DNA of 22,355 bases from a virus. The DNA is taken from the IMG/VR virus record IMGVR_UViG_3300024520_000527, positions 1 to 22,355 of that record, one strand, 5' to 3'. Shown here in pieces: positions 12,794 to 19,915 of the stretch. Both the position numbers and the translations under genes were made by a program. The notes under the pieces were generated by a model. That model was given only the letters and a program-made list of their open reading frames with translations, had not been told where the DNA came from and made no database searches. Position 1 is the first letter of the stretch. The number at the start of each line of letters is the position of its first letter.

Positions 12794-12916
12794 ATGAAAG
12801 TGACAAAATTTGTCAAGGCCGGATCATTGAGGGGTGGGCTGTTTTTAGCGACACAATACGGTATTGTGTATAAAACGATCAGATCGAAAGGGGTGTATTA
12901 TGTCTTTTATCGGTAA
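12794..12916 (+). CDS. Possible 40-residue peptide at the head of the rightward operon
   Basis: A 40-residue frame starts at the ATG at 12794, directly behind a strong purine-rich site (GAGGGGG) and a near-consensus promoter. The peptide is basic and aromatic (KFVKAGSLRGGLFLATQYG, ending YYVFYR), with no known motif. It overlaps the next gene by 17 bases. Ribosome-binding site, promoter and overlap favour a real gene, but so short a frame could be a leader. Confidence 0.5.
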   Translation: MKVTKFVKAGSLRGGLFLATQYGIVYKTIRSKGVYYVFYR

Positions 12917-13124
12917 AACATCATTACAGCGACCCTGTAATGTTGAAGTTTTTGATGATGAACACACTAGATTATTCTGGCAAAAAGAAATCGGGGCTAG
13001 CGTTTGGACGAAAGGAAAGGCTAAAATCGAGCTGCTATCATGGTATTATTTAACCGTTGATGGTGTCGATATGGGTGCGTTTAAAACACTGGATGAAGCA
13101 AAAGAGGTGGGGAAAAATGTTTAA
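12900..13124 (+). CDS. Hypothetical small phage protein
   Basis: The 74-residue protein starts at the ATG at 12900, where AAGGGG lies at a normal distance; the longer frame from 12864 lacks a site and would overlap the peptide gene almost wholly. It appears to be a small mixed alpha/beta protein, with EHTRLFWQKEIGASVW (21-36), KIELLSWYYLTVDGVDMG (42-59) and a final helix FKTLDEAKEVGK. The last part resembles a short domain in which a strand pair is followed by a helix after FKTLDEA. The 3' end overlaps the next gene by 8 bases. Function unknown. Confidence 0.6.
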   Translation: MSFIGKTSLQRPCNVEVFDDEHTRLFWQKEIGASVWTKGKAKIELLSWYYLTVDGVDMGAFKTLDEAKEVGKNV

Positions 13125-13506
13125 TATTGGGGATAAAGTTAAGCGCAAAGATGGAGATGATTTTAAAAATGGGGCTGCGGTGTTAGTGGTCGATTCAGTC
13201 TCGGAAGGGTTTGCCAGCCTTGGCCACCCTAGCACTTTTCATGCTCATGTGAGTATTTATGAATTGGAGCTGGCAGTAGTAGAAGACCGCACAGCCTGGC
13301 ACCCACATCACGACTTGATTGTGGCGTGGGCTAAGGGGGCTAGGATACAAAGGCAATCCTGTGGAGAGTGGTGTAATACCGACTCACCATCATGGAGCCC
13401 TAGTATTGAATACCGTATAGCCACCCCAATAGATGAGGCGGTGGAAAAGCTAGAGCAAAAAATACTGATAATAAAAGCGCAGATTAAATGTTTGAGGGGT
13501 CAATGA
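13117..13506 (+). CDS. Conserved phage protein with HxDLIxAWAxGAxIQ motif
   Basis: The 129-residue protein starts at the ATG at 13117 (MFNIGDKVKRKDG), with GAGGTGGGG just ahead; an earlier in-frame ATG at 13057 lies well inside the previous gene. The first 55 residues look like a small beta-barrel (FNIGDKVKRK, then AVLVVDSVS). The second part carries HHDLIVAWAKGARIQ (64-78) and W...SIEYRI (93-101), a motif widely seen in short phage proteins of unknown function that often ends in a YRI tail. A C-terminal helix (about 105-126) may form a coiled coil. The gene overlaps its neighbours on both sides. Confidence 0.65.
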   Translation: MFNIGDKVKRKDGDDFKNGAAVLVVDSVSEGFASLGHPSTFHAHVSIYELELAVVEDRTAWHPHHDLIVAWAKGARIQRQSCGEWCNTDSPSWSPSIEYRIATPIDEAVEKLEQKILIIKAQIKCLRGQ

Positions 13507-13643
13507 CTAAGAAATGCCCTCACTGTAAAGAGCCATTGGTGTCACTGCGCAGCATTGGTAAGAAGCTGTGCAGTGGCTGCAAACAGTATTGGCCGTTTAA
13601 CCTTAAGCCATCGCAGAAACCTTTACACCAACATACGCGATAA
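13503..13643 (+). CDS. Small zinc-ribbon protein
   Basis: The 46-residue protein starts at the ATG at 13503, overlapping the previous stop as ATGA. It has CPHC (Cys5, Cys8) and CSGC (Cys23, Cys26), a complete four-cysteine zinc site, followed by KQYWPFNLKPSQKPL. Small proteins with this two-knuckle layout and a tail of NLKxxQKPL kind occur in other phages, but no function is known to me. It may bind nucleic acid or a host protein. Confidence 0.65.
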   Translation: MTKKCPHCKEPLVSLRSIGKKLCSGCKQYWPFNLKPSQKPLHQHTR

Positions 13644-13660
13644 CCTATACTCCGAACATT

Positions 13661-13673
13661 GTGCCGGTGGCAC
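13661..13673 (+). other. Short triloop hairpin ahead of the methyltransferase gene
   Basis: GTGCC and GGCAC pair around GGT, 18 bases after the stop of the zinc-ribbon gene and 26 bases before the methyltransferase ATG. The CC-GGY-GG top matches two longer hairpins ahead of the scaffold and capsid genes. Confidence 0.35.
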
Positions 13674-13698
13674 TCTAAACTATTCCGGTGGGGTAATA

Positions 13699-14904
13699 AT
13701 GAACGAATATACAACGAGGCAGGTCGGCGACCTATTGCCTTATGTGAACAACTCACGGACGCATTCAAGCGACCAAGTGGCGCAAGTAGCCGCCAGCATT
13801 AAAGAATTCGGCTTCACCAACCCCATACTGATTGATGAGCAGAACGGCATTATAGCCGGTCATGGCAGGCTGTTAGCTGCTCAAAAATTAAGCATGGCCG
13901 AAGTTCCCTGCATTGTTTTAGCCGGATTAACCGATGCACAGAAAAAGGCTTATGTGATTGCCGATAACCAACTGGCCTTAAATGCAGGCTGGGATTTAGA
14001 CGCACTGAGGCTTGAGGTTGAGCACCTGCAAGAGGTTGATTTTGACGTTGGCCTGCTTGGCTTTGAAGATGAGTTTATCGATGGGCTGCTAGAGGATGAG
14101 CCTATGGATGGACTAACAGACGAGGACGAATGCCCAGAACCACCAGAACAGCCGGTAAGTGTATTGGGCGACGTATGGCAGCTTGGCAACCACAGGCTTA
14201 TGTGCGGCGATTCAACCAGTATTGATGCGGTTGATAGACTTATGGATGGTAATTCAGTAGATATATTGTTTACTGACCCGCCTTATAATGTGGCGTTTAA
14301 TGGCCGTAGCGGTAAGCACGATATAATAAAAAATGATAATTTGAGCGATGGCGATTTCGGCTCATTCATTGATAATGTGATACAGACAATCAAAACAATA
14401 GACCCGCCTGTTTATTATATCTGGTGCAATTGGAAATTTTACGGGATATTGCAGGAGACCCTCGAATATAAGAGCTGTATCGTGTGGGCTAAGAATGTGT
14501 TTGGTATGGGCAACGGTTATCGCCATCAGCATGAATTTTGTTTATATAACGGAAAGATCGACGGCCATATAAAAAACGAGTCTGACTTGTGGGAGGTCAA
14601 GAAAGATCATGCCTACGTTCACCCAACGCAAAAGCCGGTTGCGCTAAGCGTGAGAGCATTCAGTAACCATATTAAGCAAAAAAACGTCCTTGATTTGTTT
14701 GGCGGTTCAGGTTCGACCCTGATAGGCGCAGAAGAAACAAACCGCAATGCCTACCTAATGGAGCTAGACGAAAAGTACGTTGATGTAATTATAAAGCGCT
14801 GGGAAGCATTCACAGGTAAAGAGGCTGTTCACATAGAAACAGGCAAAACATACCGCGAATTAGCTATATCAAAAAATATCGATATAGATGGCGAGGTGGC
14901 ATAA
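13699..14904 (+). CDS. ParB-like domain fused to a DNA methyltransferase
   Basis: The 401-residue protein starts at the ATG at 13699 with GGTGGGG ahead; a longer frame from 13555 lacks support and overlaps another gene. Residues about 1-95 form a ParB/Srx-type domain with LLPYVNNSRTHS and GIIAGHGRLLAA (50-61). The second part is a DNA methyltransferase: TDPPYNV (motif IV, Asp193-Tyr196), HPTQKP (308-313) and DLFGGSGST (332-340, S-adenosylmethionine loop), with motif IV before motif I as in the beta class. DPPY suggests N6-adenine methylation, though N4-cytosine is possible. ParB-methyltransferase fusions are common near phage terminase genes and may mark DNA before packaging or protect it from host enzymes. 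No partner nuclease is present. Confidence 0.92.
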   Translation: MNEYTTRQVGDLLPYVNNSRTHSSDQVAQVAASIKEFGFTNPILIDEQNGIIAGHGRLLAAQKLSMAEVPCIVLAGLTDAQKKAYVIADNQLALNAGWDLDALRLEVEHLQEVDFDVGLLGFEDEFIDGLLEDEPMDGLTDEDECPEPPEQPVSVLGDVWQLGNHRLMCGDSTSIDAVDRLMDGNSVDILFTDPPYNVAFNGRSGKHDIIKNDNLSDGDFGSFIDNVIQTIKTIDPPVYYIWCNWKFYGILQETLEYKSCIVWAKNVFGMGNGYRHQHEFCLYNGKIDGHIKNESDLWEVKKDHAYVHPTQKPVALSVRAFSNHIKQKNVLDLFGGSGSTLIGAEETNRNAYLMELDEKYVDVIIKRWEAFTGKEAVHIETGKTYRELAISKNIDIDGEVA

Positions 14905-15407
14905 TGGCTAAAGCGGGCCGCCCAGCGCTCGAGATAACCGAGCAGGTATGCAAAAAGGCTGAAAAGCCCACCCTCGAGAAGAAAGCCCCGGCCAAGAAAA
15001 TGGCGGCAGCTAAAAAGAAGCCAGCCGCTAAAAAGCCAGCCGCCAAGCGCGGGCGCGGTCGGCCTAAGTGGGTGCCGTCTGAGAAAGAAATACAACAAGC
15101 GCAGCAATTAGCCGCCCAAGGCCTTACTGTTGAGCAGGTTGCCCGCTCGCTAGGCGTGGGCGCGACTGCTTTCTTTGAGCGCCAGCAGGAATACCCCGAA
15201 TTAATGGAAGCGATGTTGAACGGCAGGGCTAAGGGCGTGGCCACTATATCCAACGCGCTATTTGTAAAAGCTAAGGGCGGCGATAATACGGCGATGATTT
15301 TTTACCTAAAGAACCGCGCGCCTAATGAGTGGAAAGACCGCGTGGAGCATACAGCGCCGCCCACAGCACCCATTAGAATCAATATCACAAGAGCAGTGCG
15401 TAAGTGA
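14904..15407 (+). CDS. Terminase small subunit-like protein with a lysine/alanine-rich insertion
   Basis: The 167-residue protein lies directly ahead of the large terminase subunit. Residues about 59-112 hold the typical small-subunit DNA-binding region: SEKEIQQAQQLAAQGLTVEQ, then VARSLGVGATAFFERQQEYP, an HTH-like segment, and then ELMEAMLNGRAKG. Before it sits a lysine- and alanine-rich stretch (about 26-50, KKAPAKKMAAAKKKPAAKK) like histone H1-type tails, ending in the AT-hook-like KRGRGRPK (48-55). The N-terminus repeats a GRP start (MAKAGRPALEITEQVCKKAE), which in this family usually begins the domain. A DNA-binding extension may have been inserted or the start duplicated. TAATG junction with the methyltransferase gene. 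It recognises the packaging site in the usual model. Confidence 0.82.
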   Translation: MAKAGRPALEITEQVCKKAEKPTLEKKAPAKKMAAAKKKPAAKKPAAKRGRGRPKWVPSEKEIQQAQQLAAQGLTVEQVARSLGVGATAFFERQQEYPELMEAMLNGRAKGVATISNALFVKAKGGDNTAMIFYLKNRAPNEWKDRVEHTAPPTAPIRINITRAVRK

Positions 15408-16654
15408 GCGCCAATATAGACGTGGCATTAACCGAGCCGCAAGAAGACTTTTGTTTTAGTGATGCGCCATTTCCCGCCATTGTTGGTGGGCTAGGCAGTG
15501 GTAAATCCAGAGCGGGCACGTTCCGCCTATTGCTCAAGATGATAGAAACCCCAGGCGCTAACGGGGCTTACTACATGCCTACGTATGACCTGCTAAAGCT
15601 TAGGGGCATGCCTGGGCTTGAAGATGATTTAATAAGTCTCGGCCTATTCTATACAATCAATAAATCTAATTACTCAATTAATGTTTTGGGCTTAGGCTTT
15701 GTTATATTCCGTTCCTATGATAACCCTAACCGCATCATTGCCTATGAGGTGGCGCACTCTATCGTCGATGAGCTGGATACGCTACCAATAGATAAAGCCG
15801 CCGAGGTATGGCGCAAAATCACAGAACGTAACCGCCAAGACGTTGGAGTTCCTAATACTATAGGGTGTGTGACCACGCCGGATCAGGGACTCAGTGGGTA
15901 CGTGTACCAGAAATGGGTGGAGCAGCGCAGCGAGGGCTATGAGCTAATCAAGGCACCGACCGACAGCAACCCCTTTATACCCGATGATTACGTTGAGAAT
16001 ATCAGAAAGAATTATGATGAAAAACTGGCTGAAATGTACATTAGTGGCGAGTTTGTGTCGCTGTCAGATAATAAAGTTTATCACTATTTTGACCGGCTGC
16101 GGCATCATAGCGACCGTGTGCTTCTGGATAGTGATGCTGTTGTCTGTGTATCTATTGACTTTAATGTGGGCGGCTGCTGTAGCGTCGTATCAGTTATTGA
16201 TAGCGGCTACCCTATAGCGGTCGATGAGTTTGTGAGTAATGACACGCACGACTTTGTAAACCAATTAGCTAACCGATTAGCGGGCCGCACTGTGATAGTG
16301 TTCCCCGATGCGAGCGGCAAGGCCAATAGCACCAATGCCACGGCGTCCGATATTCAGATCATTAAGGGGGCTGGGTATCAGGTAGAAGTGAACGCTGCTA
16401 ACCCTAGAATTAAGAATCGTGTGAATGCAGTTAATAAATTGTTATCCCATAATAACCTAAAAATAAACACAGATAAGTGCAAGCGCTTAACGCATGCGCT
16501 AGAATCGCAGGGGTACAACAAGAAAGGTGAGCCAGAGAAGTTCGACAATCATCCGGCAATTGATGATTGGACGGATAACTTCGGTTATTTTGTCGCCAAA
16601 CGATACCCAATAACCGCGCCGAATTACGGTAGCGTAACTGTTCAAGGATTTTAA
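15404..16654 (+). CDS. Terminase large subunit
   Basis: The 416-residue protein is the packaging motor and headful or cos nuclease. ATPase: Walker A GGLGSGKS (28-35) and Walker B SIVDELDT (119-126, Asp122, Glu123). Nuclease (RNase H-like): Asp252 in VSIDFNVGG, Asp302 in VFPDASGK and an acidic pair near 387-388 in HPAIDDW. These match the two-domain large terminase layout. The start is GTG at 15404, overlapping the small-subunit stop by 4 bases (GTGA); it is the expected coupled start. The length is at the short end for the family but all key residues are present. It is followed by portal two bases after its stop. Confidence 0.95.
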   Translation: MSANIDVALTEPQEDFCFSDAPFPAIVGGLGSGKSRAGTFRLLLKMIETPGANGAYYMPTYDLLKLRGMPGLEDDLISLGLFYTINKSNYSINVLGLGFVIFRSYDNPNRIIAYEVAHSIVDELDTLPIDKAAEVWRKITERNRQDVGVPNTIGCVTTPDQGLSGYVYQKWVEQRSEGYELIKAPTDSNPFIPDDYVENIRKNYDEKLAEMYISGEFVSLSDNKVYHYFDRLRHHSDRVLLDSDAVVCVSIDFNVGGCCSVVSVIDSGYPIAVDEFVSNDTHDFVNQLANRLAGRTVIVFPDASGKANSTNATASDIQIIKGAGYQVEVNAANPRIKNRVNAVNKLLSHNNLKINTDKCKRLTHALESQGYNKKGEPEKFDNHPAIDDWTDNFGYFVAKRYPITAPNYGSVTVQGF

Positions 16655-16656
16655 AT

Positions 16657-17958
16657 ATGCCTATTAATGAGCCTAGCGCTGCCTACAAGAGCGCCGCTAC
16701 ACAAGTGGCAAGGGTGCGCGATTGTGCTGCTGGTTCCGATGCTATCAAGGCAAAGGGTGACACATACCTACCTAAGCTGGACGCACAAACTGAGCAGCAA
16801 TACAACGCCTATAAAGCCCGAGGTTATTATTTGCCCGTGGTGGCTCCAAGTGTTAAGGCGCTAACCGGCGCTATTATGCGTAAGCCATTGACCAATGATA
16901 AGTCTGACACCCTGGAAGTTGATTTCAACGGGCTAACCGATGACGAGGTGGCAACGCTAGCCTGTGCCGAGCTGTTTGTGGCCGGGCGTGGTGGCTACCT
17001 TGTTGAGGTAGACAAGGCCAAGTTTTATAGCCGTGAATCAATCATTAATGAAGGCGAGAATTTTATAGCGTTGTTGCAGCAATATAAGGTTGCGAGCGAT
17101 GATCCCTATACGCCTGTATTCAGGGACGAAATACTAGAGCTAACCATTATCGATGGTATTTATACACAGCGTATATGGAGGCAGATAGGCAAGAGCAAGA
17201 AGTTCCAGGTAACCAATGTTATCGTGCCCAACCGCCGTGGTGAGCCATTAGATTTTATACCGTTCGTGTTATTTAACACGTTCACTGCTAGCGATAAGCT
17301 AACCCCCCCAGCGCTGCTAGAAATGTCCGATATTTCATTGGATCATTACCGCCTGGCCACCGACCTACGCCATGGCCTGCATTTCACAGCATTGCCTACT
17401 ATGTTTGTGTTCGGTGATATGCGCGACGACAAGGGTAACCCTATACAGTTAAAAGTGGGTCCAGGCAGCGCTAACCACATCACTGATACCACAGGGCGGG
17501 CTGAACTGCTGGAGTTTACGGGTGCGGGCCTTGGCTCTATACGTGAAACCATTAGCGATGACCTGAAAGAGATTGCGGCGGTTGGTGCTCGTATGTTTCA
17601 GGACAACTCCAGCGGTGTTCGTGCGGCTGAGACTGCACGTATTGAGCAATCAGGTGAGAGCGCTACATTAGCTACCATTGCTAACAGTGTGGGCAAGGCA
17701 CTAACGCAGGTATACAACCATGCAGCATGGTGGGCTGGTGATGAGAGTGACCCGGTAACTGTAACGCTAAACACTGACTTTCTAAGCACTAACTTATCAG
17801 CGCAGGACATTACTGCATTGATGGGCGCTTATATTCAGGGCGGTCTATCGCTTGACGACTTCTTATGGAACATGAAACAAGGCGAGCGCTTAATGCCCGG
17901 GGTATCGCTTGAGGATACTAAAGCTAAAATCCAAGGCGGGGAATTAGACCTTGGCTAA
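16657..17958 (+). CDS. Portal protein (DUF4055 type)
   Basis: The 433-residue protein resembles DUF4055-family portals, the ring through which DNA enters and leaves the head. Visible pieces: an N-terminal YLPKLDAQTEQQYNAYKARG (about 37-56), VVAPSVKALTGAIMRKP (61-77), then a long alpha/beta middle part and a C-terminal helical region with GVRAAETARIEQSGE (about 323-337). Gene order, terminase then portal then MuF-like protein, supports the call. ATG at 16657 with AAGGA ahead. The 3' end overlaps the next gene by 8 bases. Confidence 0.88.
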   Translation: MPINEPSAAYKSAATQVARVRDCAAGSDAIKAKGDTYLPKLDAQTEQQYNAYKARGYYLPVVAPSVKALTGAIMRKPLTNDKSDTLEVDFNGLTDDEVATLACAELFVAGRGGYLVEVDKAKFYSRESIINEGENFIALLQQYKVASDDPYTPVFRDEILELTIIDGIYTQRIWRQIGKSKKFQVTNVIVPNRRGEPLDFIPFVLFNTFTASDKLTPPALLEMSDISLDHYRLATDLRHGLHFTALPTMFVFGDMRDDKGNPIQLKVGPGSANHITDTTGRAELLEFTGAGLGSIRETISDDLKEIAAVGARMFQDNSSGVRAAETARIEQSGESATLATIANSVGKALTQVYNHAAWWAGDESDPVTVTLNTDFLSTNLSAQDITALMGAYIQGGLSLDDFLWNMKQGERLMPGVSLEDTKAKIQGGELDLG

Positions 17959-19036
17959 GGCTCCAGAGCAAACCATAGAGGCCGAAACCCGTCATAGCGT
18001 GTTTGTTAATCGATACGCTGGCGGGTTATCCAATGATTTCGTGCCGTTCCTTGAAAGGCTAGGGCGTGATATTGATAGCCGCCTAGCTAAAGAGGGTGCG
18101 ACTATCGCGAGTGCTGCAAGGCTTAGGGCTTTGAATAAAGACGTTCGCGAATTGCAGGCTGAGATATACGCCAGCTATCAAGAGTCGTTATTTGATGATC
18201 TCGAAGGCTTCTCAGAGCATGAGGGTGAATTCGAGCATACCCTGCTAGGCAAGACGGCACCGACCTACGATTTCGACCTACCCTCCACCACCCAGCTATG
18301 GAGCGCTTCAAAGGCTGTCCCGTTGGTATTGCCTGCTACTGAGACTGCTAAGTTTTTAAACCCGTTTATTAAAGATTGGTCGAAGACTGAGATTAAAAAG
18401 GTTAATGACCTGATTCAGTTCGGCTTTGCTCAGGGGCAAACTATTGATGAAATGACCAGGGCGGTTAATCAACGGCTAGGCAAGCAAACAAAGGCCAACA
18501 ATAAAGCGGTGGTACGTACTGCGGTAAACCATACATCGACAACCGCCCGTGAGCGCACCATGCGAGAGAACGACGATATAGTGGTGGGCTATAAGATTGT
18601 GGCCACACTGGACAGCAGAACGTCCGATGTGTGCAAGGGCTATGATGGCCTAGAGGTCAAGTGGTCGGACAGCAACCACCCCCGGCCCCCGTTCCATCCC
18701 AATTGCCGAACCACTACAGCGCCTCTATTAGATGAGCGGTTTTCAGCTAAGGACGAGGATGGCGTAAGGGCAAGTACCGGCGCACAGGGTGGCCAGCCTA
18801 CCAAGGCCGACCAAACCTATTACGAGTGGTTAAAGAACCAGGGTAGCACTAAGGGTGGGCGCGAGTTTGTGTTTGAAACGCTGGGCAATGACCGGGGCAA
18901 GCTGTTACTAGATGGCGGGTTAACATCGGATAAGTTTAAGAAACTAACCACTGATGATCTATTTGCGCCCATAACCTTAAAAGAATTGAAGAAAAAGGAC
19001 TCACTTTCTACAGCTTTCGACAAGGCTGGTATATAA
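17951..19036 (+). CDS. MuF-like minor head protein
   Basis: The 361-residue protein carries the Mu F C-terminal pattern: VVRTAVNHTSTTARERTM (about 187-204), then DSRTSDVCKGYDG (221-233) and PFHPNCRTTTAPL (247-259), the metal-binding-like HPNCR motif of this family. Such proteins stay at the portal inside the head and may help DNA injection. The start is TTG at 17951, backed by GGCGGGGA about nine bases ahead and an 8-base overlap with portal; no ATG or GTG near it gives the N-terminal helix. The last 75 residues beyond the MuF region have no toxin domain I can recognise. Confidence 0.88.
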   Translation: MAKAPEQTIEAETRHSVFVNRYAGGLSNDFVPFLERLGRDIDSRLAKEGATIASAARLRALNKDVRELQAEIYASYQESLFDDLEGFSEHEGEFEHTLLGKTAPTYDFDLPSTTQLWSASKAVPLVLPATETAKFLNPFIKDWSKTEIKKVNDLIQFGFAQGQTIDEMTRAVNQRLGKQTKANNKAVVRTAVNHTSTTARERTMRENDDIVVGYKIVATLDSRTSDVCKGYDGLEVKWSDSNHPRPPFHPNCRTTTAPLLDERFSAKDEDGVRASTGAQGGQPTKADQTYYEWLKNQGSTKGGREFVFETLGNDRGKLLLDGGLTSDKFKKLTTDDLFAPITLKELKKKDSLSTAFDKAGI

Positions 19037-19046
19037 TTCCCAACGA

Positions 19047-19065
19047 GGCTTACCGGCGGTAGGCC
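19047..19065 (+). promoter_or_regulatory. Triloop hairpin in the scaffold gene leader (copy 1)
   Basis: GGCTTACC pairs with GGTAGGCC around a GGC loop (8 pairs, one of them G-T). It begins 11 bases after the MuF stop and ends 22 bases before the scaffold ATG. The same shape with compensating base changes is found ahead of the capsid gene. Confidence 0.55.
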
Positions 19066-19070
19066 ATAAT

Positions 19071-19082
19071 CTTAAAAGGTAA
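19071..19082 (+). promoter_or_regulatory. Ribosome-binding leader of scaffold, shared with the capsid gene
   Basis: CTTAAAAGGTAA precedes the scaffold ATG by five bases and recurs without change at 19898-19909, six bases ahead of the capsid ATG. AAAGGT is the likely ribosome-binding element. Confidence 0.55.
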
Positions 19083-19087
19083 TAACC

Positions 19088-19786
19088 ATGCTTACGTATA
19101 AAATTGACGGTGAACAACTGGCGGCGCTAGATGATAACCTCAAATCACTCTATAAAGAAAAGGACGGCTTTCATTTCTTAGAGGTAGAGGGCGCAACGTC
19201 TAAAGATAAAATTGATGAGTTCCGCACGAACAATATAAGCCTTCAAGACCAGCTAAAAAAGTTCGATGGCGTTGATTTAGATAAATATACAGCCCTGCAA
19301 GAAACAGAGCGCAAGCTGCGTAACAAAGAACTCATTGATAAGGGTGATTTTGATACCTTATTAAAAGAGCATACCAATACCATGCAAAGCGATTTCACCG
19401 GCAAGCTATCCGTGGCACAGGCACAGATTGACGAGCTAACCGGCAAAAACAAATCAATGGTAAATCGTTATGAGATCGAAGGCGCAGCACAAAAAGCATT
19501 CTCGGCAAACCATATCCGCCCAGAGGCGCAAGCTGCAATCATGGCGCAAATTAAAAGCACCTTCACCGTCAATGGCGAATCAGTCGTTGCAATGGAAGGC
19601 GACAACATAATGACCGGGGCCGATGGTAACCTTACTGTAAATGAGTTCGTGAGCGCACAGCCTGAGTTTATGAAGGTGCCCAGTGAGGCCGGTGCAGGCA
19701 GTGGTAGCGAGAGCAGTACCCCCGCTGGTGGCGACAAATTAGCGGCCAAAAGGGCGGCAGTTGCAAAGCTCGTAGGCAAGGGCTAG
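19088..19786 (+). CDS. Capsid scaffolding protein
   Basis: The 232-residue protein sits just before the capsid gene and has the scaffold shape: a charged, coiled-coil-like region (about 35-125, with NNISLQDQLKKFDGVD, ALQETERKLRNKEL, VAQAQIDELTGKNKSM), a middle region with QKAFSANHIRPEAQAAI, and a low-complexity Gly/Ser C-terminal segment (GAGSGSESSTPAGGDK), ending in a basic tail with KRAAVAKLVGKG. Phage scaffolds often bind the capsid protein through such a basic C-terminal helix and leave before DNA fills the head. There is no protease motif. ATG at 19088 with AAAGGT ahead. Confidence 0.82.
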   Translation: MLTYKIDGEQLAALDDNLKSLYKEKDGFHFLEVEGATSKDKIDEFRTNNISLQDQLKKFDGVDLDKYTALQETERKLRNKELIDKGDFDTLLKEHTNTMQSDFTGKLSVAQAQIDELTGKNKSMVNRYEIEGAAQKAFSANHIRPEAQAAIMAQIKSTFTVNGESVVAMEGDNIMTGADGNLTVNEFVSAQPEFMKVPSEAGAGSGSESSTPAGGDKLAAKRAAVAKLVGKG

Positions 19787-19804
19787 AATACCACTACATA
19801 CGAA

Positions 19805-19823
19805 AGGTTACCGGCGGTAATCT
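19805..19823 (+). promoter_or_regulatory. Triloop hairpin in the capsid gene leader (copy 2)
   Basis: AGGTTACC pairs with GGTAATCT around a GGC loop (8 pairs, one G-T). It begins 19 bases after the scaffold stop. Outer pairs differ from copy 1 in a way that keeps pairing. Confidence 0.55.
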
Positions 19824-19830
19824 ACTTTTG

Positions 19831-19879
19831 CGGCGCAAGAGATTAGTATTAAAAACACTATTCCCTATGCGCCGTTTTT
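19831..19879 (+). terminator. Terminator-like hairpin between scaffold and capsid genes
   Basis: CGGCGCA (19831-19837) pairs with TGCGCCG (19868-19874), followed by TTTTT (19875-19879). The 30-base loop holds a small inner stem, TAGT with ACTA (19844-19847 and 19857-19860). It may be a partial terminator or an RNA element in the capsid leader, since the capsid must be expressed strongly beyond it. Confidence 0.5.
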
Positions 19880-19915
19880 GGCTTTAGGGGTCAAAAACTT
19901 AAAAGGTAAATTATC

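Noticed and set aside
13555-13698. N-terminal extension of the methyltransferase by 48 residues
   Set aside because: The extension overlaps the zinc-ribbon gene in another frame, has no ribosome-binding site and no ParB-like sequence; the ATG at 13699 has a good site.
14829-15253. Minus-strand frames over the terminase small subunit, one with leucine/phenylalanine runs like membrane segments
   Set aside because: The hydrophobic look comes from the complement of the lysine/alanine-rich codons; no start signal and no minus-strand genes nearby.
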